A stretch of DNA of 64,000 nucleotides. Source: Collinsella sp. (GTDB lineage: Bacteria; Actinomycetota; Coriobacteriia; Coriobacteriales; Coriobacteriaceae). The position numbers and the translations under genes are program-made. The stretch spans positions 1 to 64,000 of the forward strand of contig DXMU01000052.1 of assembly GCA_019414025.1 (NCBI GenBank), given 5' to 3'. Below are positions 57,341-64,000 of this stretch, piece after piece (positions within the stretch are counted from its first letter, which is position 1; the number at the start of each line of letters is the position of its first letter). The notes below the pieces were generated by a model, which did not search any database, had not been told where the DNA came from, and was given only the letters and a program-made list of their open reading frames with translations.

Positions 57341-59065
57341 CTACGAGCGCAGTGTAATTTTATCGCGCAGCGACTTAAGGTCTTCGGTGACGGTGCGGTC
57401 TTCCTGGATCATCTTCTGGACCTTTTTGTAGCTCGTGCTGACGGTCGAGTGGTTGCGGTTGCCAAATTCGGCGCCCACCGCCGTGGTCGTCATCTCGCAC
57501 ATCTCGATGGCCAGGTAGATAGCGATATGGCGTGCTTTGGCGATATTGGCGTTGCGACGCGGGCCGATGAGCTCCTCGTGCGTCACGCCGTACTGCTCTT
57601 CGATGACGGACTGAACCGTTTGCACGTTGATCTTTTTGGCCGATGTGTCGAAGTACTGGCTGGCGATGGCGTCGATATCGTCAAAGGTGAGCTCCCCGCC
57701 CTCGCGTTCGCGGTCGCCCGCCTCGCCGGCGCAGCGCTCGCAGAAGCTCTCGAGTTCGCGGATGTTGGTGCCCGACACCTCGGCCATGTGCTTAAAGTGC
57801 TCATCGGTCAGGTGCCCGCCGTCGCCCCCATAGGCCGCCAGCAGCGAGTCGTCGCCTGCCTCGGGAGCGGCGACGATGGTGTTCTCGTAATAGCGCTGCA
57901 AGATCTTGTATTTCATCTCGTAGCTGGGCTCTGCGACTAGGCAGAGCATGCCGGCGTTGAAGCGGCTGGTCAGACGCTCGTCCATGCTCAGGTCCTTGGG
58001 GGCGCGGTCTGCCGCGATGACGACTTTCTTGTTGTTGCGGATGAACTCGTCCATGAGCTGGAAAAAGTAGTCCACGCTCGCGCGCTTGCCGATGATGTTT
58101 TGGATGTCATCGATGATGAGCACGTCCACGCCGTGGTACGCCTGCATGATGGGGGCGTTGCTCTTCTTTTGGCGGTCGAACTCGGTCATCAGGTCGTCCA
58201 GATATGCCTGGGAGTTGGCGTACTTGACCTTGATCTCGGGCGACTTCTCGGCGAGCTCGTTTTTGATGGCAAGCAGCAGGTGCGTCTTGCCCAGGCCCGA
58301 TTTGCCGTAGATGAACAGTGATGTGCATGTGCCGCGCTCGTCCGCGAGGGCGGCAAACTTGAGTGCCGAGCGATAGGCATGGCTGTTCTCGGGGCCGTAG
58401 ACAAAGTTCTCAAAGGTAAATTTTGAGTTCGCGGCGAGCGGGGCTCCATCCGTATTCTGCTCGGCCGACACGGTCGGTGCTGGCATGGGTGAAGCGGGGG
58501 CCGCAGCTTGCGTGGATTTGGTCGGCGCTCCGCCCTTCATCTGGTTCATCATGCGACGAAAATCATCGGCCGAGAGCGTGTTCTTGATTGCAATGCCCGA
58601 ATCCGCGCCCGCCGCTGCGTCGTGAGCGATGGGCATGTGCGTGACGGGTGCGTTCGTTGACGTCGCCGCCGCGGTCGGCAACGGCGCCATGGTTTCACGG
58701 GAAACATCGCTGTGCTGGTGCTCGATTGTCGGCACGTCGCTTGCGGAGGCTGGTACCGTCGGGGAAGCAGCGGGAGCCGTGGCGGGCGCCGTCGCGGCAG
58801 CGGATTCCGTCGCGGCGCCTTGCGGCGCCACGATGTCGAGCGCAATCGGTGCAAAGGCGATTTCTTCCAGATAAGCCTCAATAGTCGGCTGATGCTTTTT
58901 GAGCTGCGCGATGGCAAAGCGCGAGGGGGCCTCGATCGTGAGCGTATCTTCGGTCAGGCTTATGGCGCGCGATTGCCCCAGCATGTTGATGAGGCGTGCA
59001 TCTTGGCCGTCGCGCTGGCAAAAGGCGATGGCATCCCCCAGGATGATGCTTGCTTCCTCGTCCAC
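57341..59065 (-). CDS. dnaA: Chromosomal replication initiator DnaA, divergent domain IV
   Basis: A 574-residue initiator. Domain I (1-80), long Ala/Pro/Thr-rich domain II (81-210), AAA+ domain III with Walker A GKSGLGKT (254-261), Walker B VLIIDDIQN (315-323) and RLTSRF, then domain IV (from about 483). The DNA-recognition segment, usually GGRDHTTV, reads GNRNHSTV here (535-542): Asp to Asn and Thr to Ser at base-contacting positions. This fits the non-canonical TTTTCAACA boxes nearby. The start is a GTG at 59065 with GGGAGAG upstream. dnaN follows; the ATPase gene at 59081 precedes it by 15 bp. Confidence 0.95.
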   Translation of the reverse strand: MDEEASIILGDAIAFCQRDGQDARLINMLGQSRAISLTEDTLTIEAPSRFAIAQLKKHQPTIEAYLEEIAFAPIALDIVAPQGAATESAAATAPATAPAASPTVPASASDVPTIEHQHSDVSRETMAPLPTAAATSTNAPVTHMPIAHDAAAGADSGIAIKNTLSADDFRRMMNQMKGGAPTKSTQAAAPASPMPAPTVSAEQNTDGAPLAANSKFTFENFVYGPENSHAYRSALKFAALADERGTCTSLFIYGKSGLGKTHLLLAIKNELAEKSPEIKVKYANSQAYLDDLMTEFDRQKKSNAPIMQAYHGVDVLIIDDIQNIIGKRASVDYFFQLMDEFIRNNKKVVIAADRAPKDLSMDERLTSRFNAGMLCLVAEPSYEMKYKILQRYYENTIVAAPEAGDDSLLAAYGGDGGHLTDEHFKHMAEVSGTNIRELESFCERCAGEAGDREREGGELTFDDIDAIASQYFDTSAKKINVQTVQSVIEEQYGVTHEELIGPRRNANIAKARHIAIYLAIEMCEMTTTAVGAEFGNRNHSTVSTSYKKVQKMIQEDRTVTEDLKSLRDKITLRS

Positions 59066-59080
59066 TGTCTCTCCCGTTCT

Positions 59081-60433
59081 TTAGCTCTGAGCTCGCACGC
59101 GAGCGGCGCCGAGTTCGGTCAGATGGTATTTCTGGCCATGCTTGATGACCAAGCCGGCCTGCGCCAAGTCATTGAGCGTGCGTGACCAAGTGGGGGCCGA
59201 GTTTCCAAACGCCCTCGCCAGATCGGTTGCACCGCACGCTTGATTTTGCGCCAGATAGCCCAGCGCGGCGTTGCCGCGATCGCTTACGAACACGTCCGGT
59301 TGTGGCTGCGCATACTGATTTGCTGCATTAGGATACATCATTTGAGCTGCTGGTTGTTGAGAACTCTGCATGGGCGGCATTTGCTGTTGAAAACTTTGGG
59401 GCCACTGTTGGTAAGGCTGCGGAGGCATCTGCTGGGCCCAGGGGTTGTACTGCTGCTGCGGCATCTGCTGGTACGGCTGCTGATATCCCTGCTGGTACTG
59501 CTGCGGGAACTGCTGGCCATACCCCAGTGGCGGCATCTGCTGATATGGATATCCCTGATGGTACGGCTGATAGCCCATTTGTTGGCCACCCGGTGCCCCC
59601 GTCGCCTGCTGCATTGCTGCTGCATCCTGATCCGCCAGCGGCATGGCCTCTGGCATGTTTGGCGGCATCGACATCGATGCCGCCTGGGGCTCTTGTGTAG
59701 GAAGCATTCCGGGCTGCTGCATCTGCCCCACGGGGGGCTGCATCTGCTGCGTTGCCATGGGCTGCTGCGCAAAAGCTCCCGGCAGGGGATATGTGGACTG
59801 CTCCGTCTCGGGCCGCACGGCAGCACCGCGTCCGCCGGCACGCTCGATTTCCTGCACGCGCTTGGGGTCCAGACTTACCGTAACCACGGTGCCGCTGCCC
59901 ATGTTGTCCTCGATGGACACGGCGCCGCCGGCGTTTTCCAAATACTCCTGCACCATGGGAAACCCTGCTCCGGTTCCACGGATATAGCGCTTCATCTTGC
60001 TGTTTGCGCTGGTAACGCCAAAGTCGAAAGCGCGTTCCTTGTCGTCGATACCGGGTCCTTGATCAGCAAATCGGATGGTGTCCCCGCCGTCCAGAATCGA
60101 GATGATGGGCTCGGCAAAGTGCGCGTGGATAAAGTTTTCGACAATCTCGCGGATGACCATGAGCGAGATATGGCCACCTTGTTCTTTCATGCACTGGTAG
60201 ACGGTGTTGGTCGTCTCTTCCAAATACGTGCGGACATCTTGCGGATCAATGACGATCACACGCGGTGTCGACAACATGTCGTCATAGACGGCGATGCGTG
60301 CGGCGTACATGGCTTTTGGCGCCTGCGTGGTCGTCTGCTCGCCTTCGTCACGCTCTTCGCGCACGCCGGTGATGTGCTCGTTGTCGGGTGCCGGGTCTCC
60401 GGAATCGACCATGGTGTAAAAGTCGTCAGACAT
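59081..60433 (-). CDS. GHKL ATPase with Gln/Met/Pro-rich linker and winged helix
   Basis: A 450-residue protein of unusual build, encoded 15 bp upstream of dnaA. Residues ~45-195 are a histidine-kinase-like ATPase domain: N-box REIVENFIHAHF (Asn100), G1 ADQGPGID, G2 GTGAGFPM, and GSGTVVTVSL. It lacks a phospho-acceptor His region, so it resembles SpoIIAB/anti-sigma ATPases more than sensor kinases. Residues ~211-379 are low complexity, with many Gln, Met, Pro and Tyr (QQYQQGYQQPYQQMPQQQ), like prion-like domains. Residues ~383-448 form a winged-helix-like domain (GATDLARAFGNSAPTWSRTLNDLAQAGLV). Function unknown; a role in initiation or sigma control is inference from position. Confidence 0.8.
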   Translation of the reverse strand: MSDDFYTMVDSGDPAPDNEHITGVREERDEGEQTTTQAPKAMYAARIAVYDDMLSTPRVIVIDPQDVRTYLEETTNTVYQCMKEQGGHISLMVIREIVENFIHAHFAEPIISILDGGDTIRFADQGPGIDDKERAFDFGVTSANSKMKRYIRGTGAGFPMVQEYLENAGGAVSIEDNMGSGTVVTVSLDPKRVQEIERAGGRGAAVRPETEQSTYPLPGAFAQQPMATQQMQPPVGQMQQPGMLPTQEPQAASMSMPPNMPEAMPLADQDAAAMQQATGAPGGQQMGYQPYHQGYPYQQMPPLGYGQQFPQQYQQGYQQPYQQMPQQQYNPWAQQMPPQPYQQWPQSFQQQMPPMQSSQQPAAQMMYPNAANQYAQPQPDVFVSDRGNAALGYLAQNQACGATDLARAFGNSAPTWSRTLNDLAQAGLVIKHGQKYHLTELGAARVRAQS

Positions 60434-60600
60434 GCCGCTCGCAATCGTTCAAAAGGTTTCGAACAAATAGTAGCTCACCGTGCAATGTTTCTCATCTTTC
60501 GACAACTTTTCAAAACCTGTTGAAAACTTTGGAAAACTGGCGAAAAGTTCTCGACATTGCCAACATGACCTGTTGAAAACTCGATGAAATATCGTGAAAA
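60434..60600. promoter_or_regulatory. DnaA-box-like cluster upstream of the dnaA operon
   Basis: TTTTCAACA occurs twice on the minus strand (60518-60526 and 60571-60579), with the near match TTTTCAAAA at 60507-60515 and further GAAAACT/GAAAAGT phrases. The segment CTTTCGACAACTTTTCAAAA parallels the site at 57307-57325. It probably binds DnaA, as part of a bipartite origin or for autoregulation of the dnaA operon. Confidence 0.6.
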
Positions 60601-60676
60601 GTTGTTATGCGCCGTAAAATCCAGCTGCGCTTATGGGGGAACCGTGTGAACTGCGCAACCTTTTACCTTTGATTTC

Positions 60677-60706
60677 TTGACATTTGAACATTGATTTCCC
60701 TACAAT
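60677..60706 (+). promoter_or_regulatory. Promoter of the rpmH operon
   Basis: TTGACA (60677-60682), 18-bp spacer, TACAAT (60701-60706); a near-consensus housekeeping promoter 72 bp upstream of rpmH. Confidence 0.85.
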
Positions 60707-60778
60707 CTTCAAGCTCACGTGTCTATATCTGCGTCCGCGCTCCCGCGGACACTCGAAATGCAGCAGGAGGAACTTAAG

Positions 60779-60913
60779 ATGAAGCGTACGTATCAGCCTA
60801 ATAAGCGTAAGCGTGCCAAGACCCATGGCTTCCGTGCCCGTATGGCCACCAAGGGTGGTCGTGCCGTGCTCGCCCGTCGCCGCGCCAAGGGCCGCAAGCG
60901 TCTCACTGTCTAG
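60779..60913 (+). CDS. rpmH: Ribosomal protein bL34
   Basis: A 44-residue, very basic large-subunit protein (MKRTYQPNKRKRAKTHGFR ... ARRRAKGRKRLTV), matching L34 over its full length. ATG 60779 follows CAGGAGGAACTTAAG. First gene of the plus-strand group rpmH-rnpA-yidD-yidC-jag that marks the right side of the origin. Confidence 0.98.
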   Translation: MKRTYQPNKRKRAKTHGFRARMATKGGRAVLARRRAKGRKRLTV

Positions 60914-60933
60914 CAGCGATACACACATCTCGC

Positions 60934-61272
60934 ATGAAGACTATTAAGTCTCGGCAAGATTTCGAGCATGTGTTCAGTCAGGGGCGTCGTTTCAATCACC
61001 CTCTGATTCGAATGACCATATGTGAATCGGTTGGCGAAGGCGACTCCGGAAGGGTCGCCTTCGTTGGTGCTAAACGGCTCGGTTGCGCGGTCGTGCGTAA
61101 CCGTTCTAAGCGTGTGATGCGCGAGGCCGCTCGCAGCTGCGGATTTCCCGTTGCGGGTTATGACATCATCTTGTTCGCGACTCCCAAGACGAGGGTTTCC
61201 TCGCCGCAGGAGATGGACAAGGCGTTGCGTTCGCTTATGAAACGCGCCGGCGTTGCCGGGGAGGAGCGATGA
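60934..61272 (+). CDS. rnpA: Ribonuclease P protein component
   Basis: A 112-residue basic protein partner of RNase P RNA in tRNA 5' processing. Core motifs: IKSRQDFEHVFSQGRRF at the start and AKRLGCAVVRNRSKRVMREAAR with the RNR signature. The gene starts 20 bp after rpmH and overlaps yidD by 4 bp. Confidence 0.97.
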   Translation: MKTIKSRQDFEHVFSQGRRFNHPLIRMTICESVGEGDSGRVAFVGAKRLGCAVVRNRSKRVMREAARSCGFPVAGYDIILFATPKTRVSSPQEMDKALRSLMKRAGVAGEER

Positions 61273-61493
61273 GCAATCACGTTTTGCGACGTGTTGCCAT
61301 CGCTCCTATTCGCATATATCAACAGGTTATTTCGCCCTTATTACCTGACGCTTGCATTTATTACCCAACGTGCTCGCAATACGCCATCCAGGCGATTGAG
61401 AAGCACGGTGTTTTGAGAGGCTGCTGGCTTGCCGTGAGGCGCATCGCTCGCTGCAATCCCCTGCACGTCGGCGGTTATGACCCTGTGCCCTAG
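61269..61493 (+). CDS. yidD: Membrane protein insertion efficiency factor YidD
   Basis: A 74-residue protein that assists YidC. RIYQQVISPLLPDACIYYPTCSQYAIQAI and RIARCNPLHVGGYDPVP are the family hallmarks, including the paired Cys residues. Its ATG overlaps the rnpA stop (ATGA), showing translational coupling; yidC follows after 29 bp. Confidence 0.97.
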   Translation: MSNHVLRRVAIAPIRIYQQVISPLLPDACIYYPTCSQYAIQAIEKHGVLRGCWLAVRRIARCNPLHVGGYDPVP

Positions 61494-61522
61494 CGGGCAC
61501 TCGCTATCGGAGGAAAACTTAC

Positions 61523-62293
61523 ATGTGGGATTGGATCGTTAACATCCTTTTCGAGCTGCTCAAGCTCATCCAGACCTTTGCGGTCGACTGGGGCCTGTCC
61601 ATCATCATCCTGGTGGTCATCATCCGTCTGCTGCTGACGCCGCTTATGCTCAAGTCGACCAAGTCGACGGCTCGCATGCAGGTGCTGCAGCCCAAGATGC
61701 TCGAGATCCAGGAGCGTTACGCCGACGATCCCCAGCGTCAGGCCGAGGAGATGCAGAAGTTCTACAGCGAGAACAAGTTCAACCCCATGGCTGGTTGTCT
61801 GCCGCTTCTGATTCAGATGCCTATCCTGTTTGCCCTGTTTACGCTGCTTCGTAACCTGCCGCAGTACTTTAACGACGGCACGTTCTCGTTCTTCAACATC
61901 CTGCCCGACCTGACCACCACGCCGAGCGCTTCCTTTGCCGATGGCTTTATGGTTGCGCTGCCTGCGCTGGTTTGCCTGATTCTGTTTGCTGTCTTGACCC
62001 TGATTCCGCAGCTGTATATGTCTCGCAATCAGACTGGTCAGCAGGCCCAGAGCATGCGCATGATGGCCGTCGTCATGACCGTCATGATGCTTTGGATGGG
62101 ATGGAGCCTGCCCGTCGGCGTTCTGCTGTACTACGATGTGTCCTCTGCCTGGCAGGTTATCCAGCAGATCTTCGTGACGCAGAAGGTTATCGACAAGGCT
62201 AAGGCCGATGAGGAGGAGCGTCTTAAGAACGCCCCGCTGCAGGTCGAGGTCACTCGTCGCGAGAAGAAACCGCGCCCGCACAAGAAGAAGTAG
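61523..62293 (+). CDS. yidC: Membrane protein insertase YidC
   Basis: A 256-residue YidC/Oxa1/Alb3 insertase, short Gram-positive type. Helices include WGLSIIILVVIIRLLLTPLML with the conserved hydrophilic-groove Arg, and MAGCLPLLIQMPILFALFTLL. The C-terminal tail is basic (RREKKPRPHKKK) and could contact the ribosome. It lacks a long periplasmic domain and an obvious lipoprotein signal. ATG 61523 follows GGAGGAAAA. Confidence 0.96.
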   Translation: MWDWIVNILFELLKLIQTFAVDWGLSIIILVVIIRLLLTPLMLKSTKSTARMQVLQPKMLEIQERYADDPQRQAEEMQKFYSENKFNPMAGCLPLLIQMPILFALFTLLRNLPQYFNDGTFSFFNILPDLTTTPSASFADGFMVALPALVCLILFAVLTLIPQLYMSRNQTGQQAQSMRMMAVVMTVMMLWMGWSLPVGVLLYYDVSSAWQVIQQIFVTQKVIDKAKADEEERLKNAPLQVEVTRREKKPRPHKKK

Positions 62294-62338
62294 TCGGGAT
62301 ATCAATCTTATTTAGGTACCTAACTTTTGGAGTACGTT

Positions 62339-62908
62339 ATGTCTGAAGAGATCATCGAGGATATGCTTGAGGAGGTTGCCCCGCAGATTGCGGGCGATTA
62401 TCCCGAGATTGCACAGCGCTACAAGGCCGGTGAAGAGCTGACCGATGAGGAGCTCGACACCATCGCCGATGTTGCGATTTCCATTCTGCGTTCCATCCTT
62501 TCGCACTTCGATGCCGCCAACTCTCCTATTGATGAGTACGAGGGTGACGAGGGCGAGCTGATTTTGGATGTTACCGCTCCTGATCTTGCTGTTCTCATTG
62601 GCCGTCATGGTCGTACCCTTGATGCCCTTCAGGTTATGTTCTCTTTGCTGGTGAGCCGCAAGCTTGGCTTTAGGTATCCGGTTGTAGTGGACGTCGAGGG
62701 ATACAAGAGCCGCCGACAGGACAAGGTTGCCTCCATGGCTCAGTCTGCTGCCGAGCGTGCCATCCGCACTCATAAGAGTGTTTCGCTTCCGCCCATGAAT
62801 GCCTACGAGCGCCGACTGGTTCACATTGCACTTCGTGGCAATGATGCCGTCGATACTCATTCTGAGGGTTCTGACCCCGATCGCCATGTGGTGATTGTTG
62901 CTCGATAA
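62339..62908 (+). CDS. jag: Jag/KhpB-like RNA-binding protein
   Basis: A 189-residue protein with a KH-II domain (VLIGRHGRTLDALQVMFSLLV, about residues 85-105) and an R3H domain (MNAYERRLVHIALRGNDAVDTHSEG...DRHVVI). The usual Jag_N domain is replaced by a different acidic helical start (EEIIEDMLEEVAPQIAGDYP). In other Gram-positives KhpB regulates cell elongation and RNA fate. ATG 62339 has GGAG six bases upstream. It is followed by a strong terminator, ending the rpmH operon. Confidence 0.93.
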   Translation: MSEEIIEDMLEEVAPQIAGDYPEIAQRYKAGEELTDEELDTIADVAISILRSILSHFDAANSPIDEYEGDEGELILDVTAPDLAVLIGRHGRTLDALQVMFSLLVSRKLGFRYPVVVDVEGYKSRRQDKVASMAQSAAERAIRTHKSVSLPPMNAYERRLVHIALRGNDAVDTHSEGSDPDRHVVIVAR

Positions 62909-62926
62909 TCTACTCGAGCTTATGCT

Positions 62927-62958
62927 AAGGGGACGTGGTTTCCACGTCCCCTTTTTTT
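62927..62958 (+). terminator. Terminator of the rpmH-jag operon
   Basis: AAGGGGACGTGG/CCACGTCCCCTT perfect stem followed by TTTTTTTTG, 18 bp after the jag stop. Confidence 0.93.
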
Positions 62959-63005
62959 TGTCAAAAGTTCTCGATACACTGATTTTTGTCAGAAAGGAGC
63001 TTTCG

Positions 63006-63743
63006 TTGTTAGTACTTACTGAGCAGCAAGCTGACGAGATGTTGAGTCGCCTAACTTCCTATTGCAAAGAGTATTCCTCGAGCGTAACTGATGTTGAACT
63101 GAGGAAATGTATCAAGCATTTGGATTTGGTTTTGGAAACAAATAAGACAACCAATCTCACCCGTATTCTCAACGTAGAAGATGCTGCAGTACTTCATATC
63201 CTCGACTCACTTGTTTTACTCCCCTATATCAATAAGGCTCCTGAGGGAGCTTTGCTCGATATGGGTACAGGTGCGGGCTTCCCTGGTATTCCGTTAACCA
63301 TAGCCACACATCGTAAAGCTACTTATATTGACTCTGTTGGCAAGAAGGTTGATGCTGTCAATTCCTTTGTCCATGCTCTTGGATTGAAACATGCTCATGC
63401 GGTCCATGATCGTCTTGAAGAATATGCTCGAAACCATAAGAAGCAGTTCTCTGTTGTAACCGCCCGCGCACTGGCCCCTCTACCGATTCTTGTTGAGTAT
63501 GCGGCTCCGTTCCTCAAAGATGGAGGGCTATTTGTTATCACCAAGGGCAATCCTTCGGATGAGGAGCTTGCTTCCGGCATGTCAGCAGCTAAGATTTGCG
63601 GCTTTACTTTGTTTCTGAATGACGCAATCGATTTGCCTGAGGGCTTGGGCCACAGGGAGTTCATTGTTCTTAAGAAGAGCCATCCAGCATCTGTCTCATT
63701 GCCTCGTGCAAATGGCATGGCAAAGAAGAATCCGCTTGCCTAG
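63006..63743 (+). CDS. rsmG: 16S rRNA (guanine-N7) methyltransferase RsmG
   Basis: A 245-residue SAM-dependent methyltransferase (GidB) modifying G527 of 16S rRNA. The SAM loop LLDMGTGAGFPGIPL, the TNLTRI segment and VVTARALAPLPILVEYA are standard. The open frame begins at 62895, but that part crosses the terminator; the TTG at 63006 has AAAGGAG six bases upstream and is chosen. The gene is noticeably richer in A+T than its neighbours. Three parS sites follow its stop. Confidence 0.93.
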   Translation: MLVLTEQQADEMLSRLTSYCKEYSSSVTDVELRKCIKHLDLVLETNKTTNLTRILNVEDAAVLHILDSLVLLPYINKAPEGALLDMGTGAGFPGIPLTIATHRKATYIDSVGKKVDAVNSFVHALGLKHAHAVHDRLEEYARNHKKQFSVVTARALAPLPILVEYAAPFLKDGGLFVITKGNPSDEELASGMSAAKICGFTLFLNDAIDLPEGLGHREFIVLKKSHPASVSLPRANGMAKKNPLA

Positions 63744-63744
63744 A

Positions 63745-63760
63745 TGTTTCACGTGAAACA
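63745..63760. promoter_or_regulatory. parS centromere site 1
   Basis: A perfect 16-bp match to the bacterial ParB-binding palindrome TGTTTCACGTGAAACA, directly after rsmG. Confidence 0.97.
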
Positions 63761-63783
63761 TAATGGATACTAACAACTTGCAG

Positions 63784-63799
63784 TGTTTCACGTGAAACA
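63784..63799. promoter_or_regulatory. parS centromere site 2
   Basis: A second perfect 16-bp parS palindrome, 39 bp start-to-start from site 1. Confidence 0.97.
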
Positions 63800-63822
63800 T
63801 GGCGGTTGATATCGAATCGGAA

Positions 63823-63838
63823 TGTTTCACGTGAAACA
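63823..63838. promoter_or_regulatory. parS centromere site 3
   Basis: A third perfect 16-bp parS palindrome, again 39 bp from the previous one; all three lie in the rsmG-parA gap. Confidence 0.97.
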
Positions 63839-63877
63839 TCCTCCGTTTGACAGCTTTAATACACACCAGGAGGGACC

Positions 63878-64000
63878 GTGGGATTTCGCGACGTTAAGCG
63901 TTCTAAGAGCGCAAAAGACACGCGTATCATTGCAATCATCAATCAAAAAGGCGGTGTCGGTAAGTCGACGACGGCTGTAAACCTTGCAGCAGCACTGGGT
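63878..64000 (+). CDS. parA: Chromosome-partitioning ATPase ParA/Soj (5' part)
   Basis: The first 41 codons of a ParA-family ATPase, cut by the window edge. After a short basic leader (GFRDVKRSKSAKDTR) comes IIAIINQKGGVGKSTTAVNL, the deviant Walker A of ParA, which moves origins with ParB bound at parS. The GTG start at 63878 has CCAGGAGGGA upstream. parB would be expected just downstream, outside the window. Confidence 0.95.
   Translation, partial: MGFRDVKRSKSAKDTRIIAIINQKGGVGKSTTAVNLAAALG

Noticed and set aside
59081..60433. Sensor histidine kinase
   Set aside because: The ATPase motifs are present, but there is no phospho-acceptor His helix, no membrane segment and no response regulator nearby.

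Overview
The window looks like the chromosome replication-origin region of a high-GC Gram-positive gut anaerobe, most probably a Coriobacteriia member close to Collinsella. This is inference from gene content: the order gyrA-gyrB-DUF721-recF-dnaN-dnaA // rpmH-rnpA-yidD-yidC-jag-rsmG-parS-parA, mannose-family PTS genes, sortase-anchored glycosidases and high GC. No 16S gene is present. Almost all genes left of about 60.6 kb are on the minus strand and those to the right are on the plus strand, so transcription runs away from an origin at 57.1-60.7 kb.

Layout. 0-4 kb: a polar amino-acid ABC importer operon followed by a cytidylate-kinase-like gene. 4-6.5 kb: YqeY, a membrane-tethered PpiC foldase and a lone PTS EIIA. 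6.6-10.2 kb: purF-purM-purN; purE, purD and purA lie elsewhere in the window. 10.5-13.8 kb: a CmpB-like membrane protein, MoaE, a class B sortase and PurE. 14-25.9 kb: a carbohydrate region with a 2137-residue cell-wall-anchored GH31 glycosidase, a MarR regulator, a mannose-family PTS operon (EIIA-EIIB-EIIC-EIID, with EIIC frameshifted) and a divergent GntR/UTRA regulator with a clear palindromic operator. 26-31 kb: carA-carB. 31-41 kb: a membrane protein, an ABC exporter, a Nudix hydrolase, purD, purA, dnaB and rpsF-ssb-rpsR-rplI. 41.4-43 kb: two tRNA-Ser genes next to a nuclease-like gene enclosed by 80-bp inverted repeats. 43-49 kb: a TRIC channel, a polymer-forming membrane protein, typA, small conserved genes, a bifunctional-nuclease-family protein and tRNA-Ile/Ala/Ile. 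49-64 kb: gyrase, origin and partition genes.

The genes serve DNA replication and segregation, translation, purine and pyrimidine synthesis, and uptake of host or dietary glycans. Intergenic space is unusually rich in palindromes. At least three families can be separated: elements with a GGGAC-type core, elements with a CTTCGCGAAG core, and the 80-bp inverted repeats around the nuclease gene. Two further intergenic elements (33.9 and 52.1 kb) share internal-loop sequences while their stems differ, as expected for a structured RNA.

The observations most worth following are: the 1.27-kb repeat-bounded nuclease cassette beside the tRNA-Ser genes; the GHKL ATPase with a Gln/Met/Pro-rich linker and winged helix next to dnaA; the paired structured-RNA elements; the non-canonical DnaA recognition motif with matching non-canonical DnaA boxes; Phe at the GyrA quinolone-resistance position; and the EIIC frameshift. 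All functional statements are homology or pattern judgements made by reading the sequence; no database search was run.
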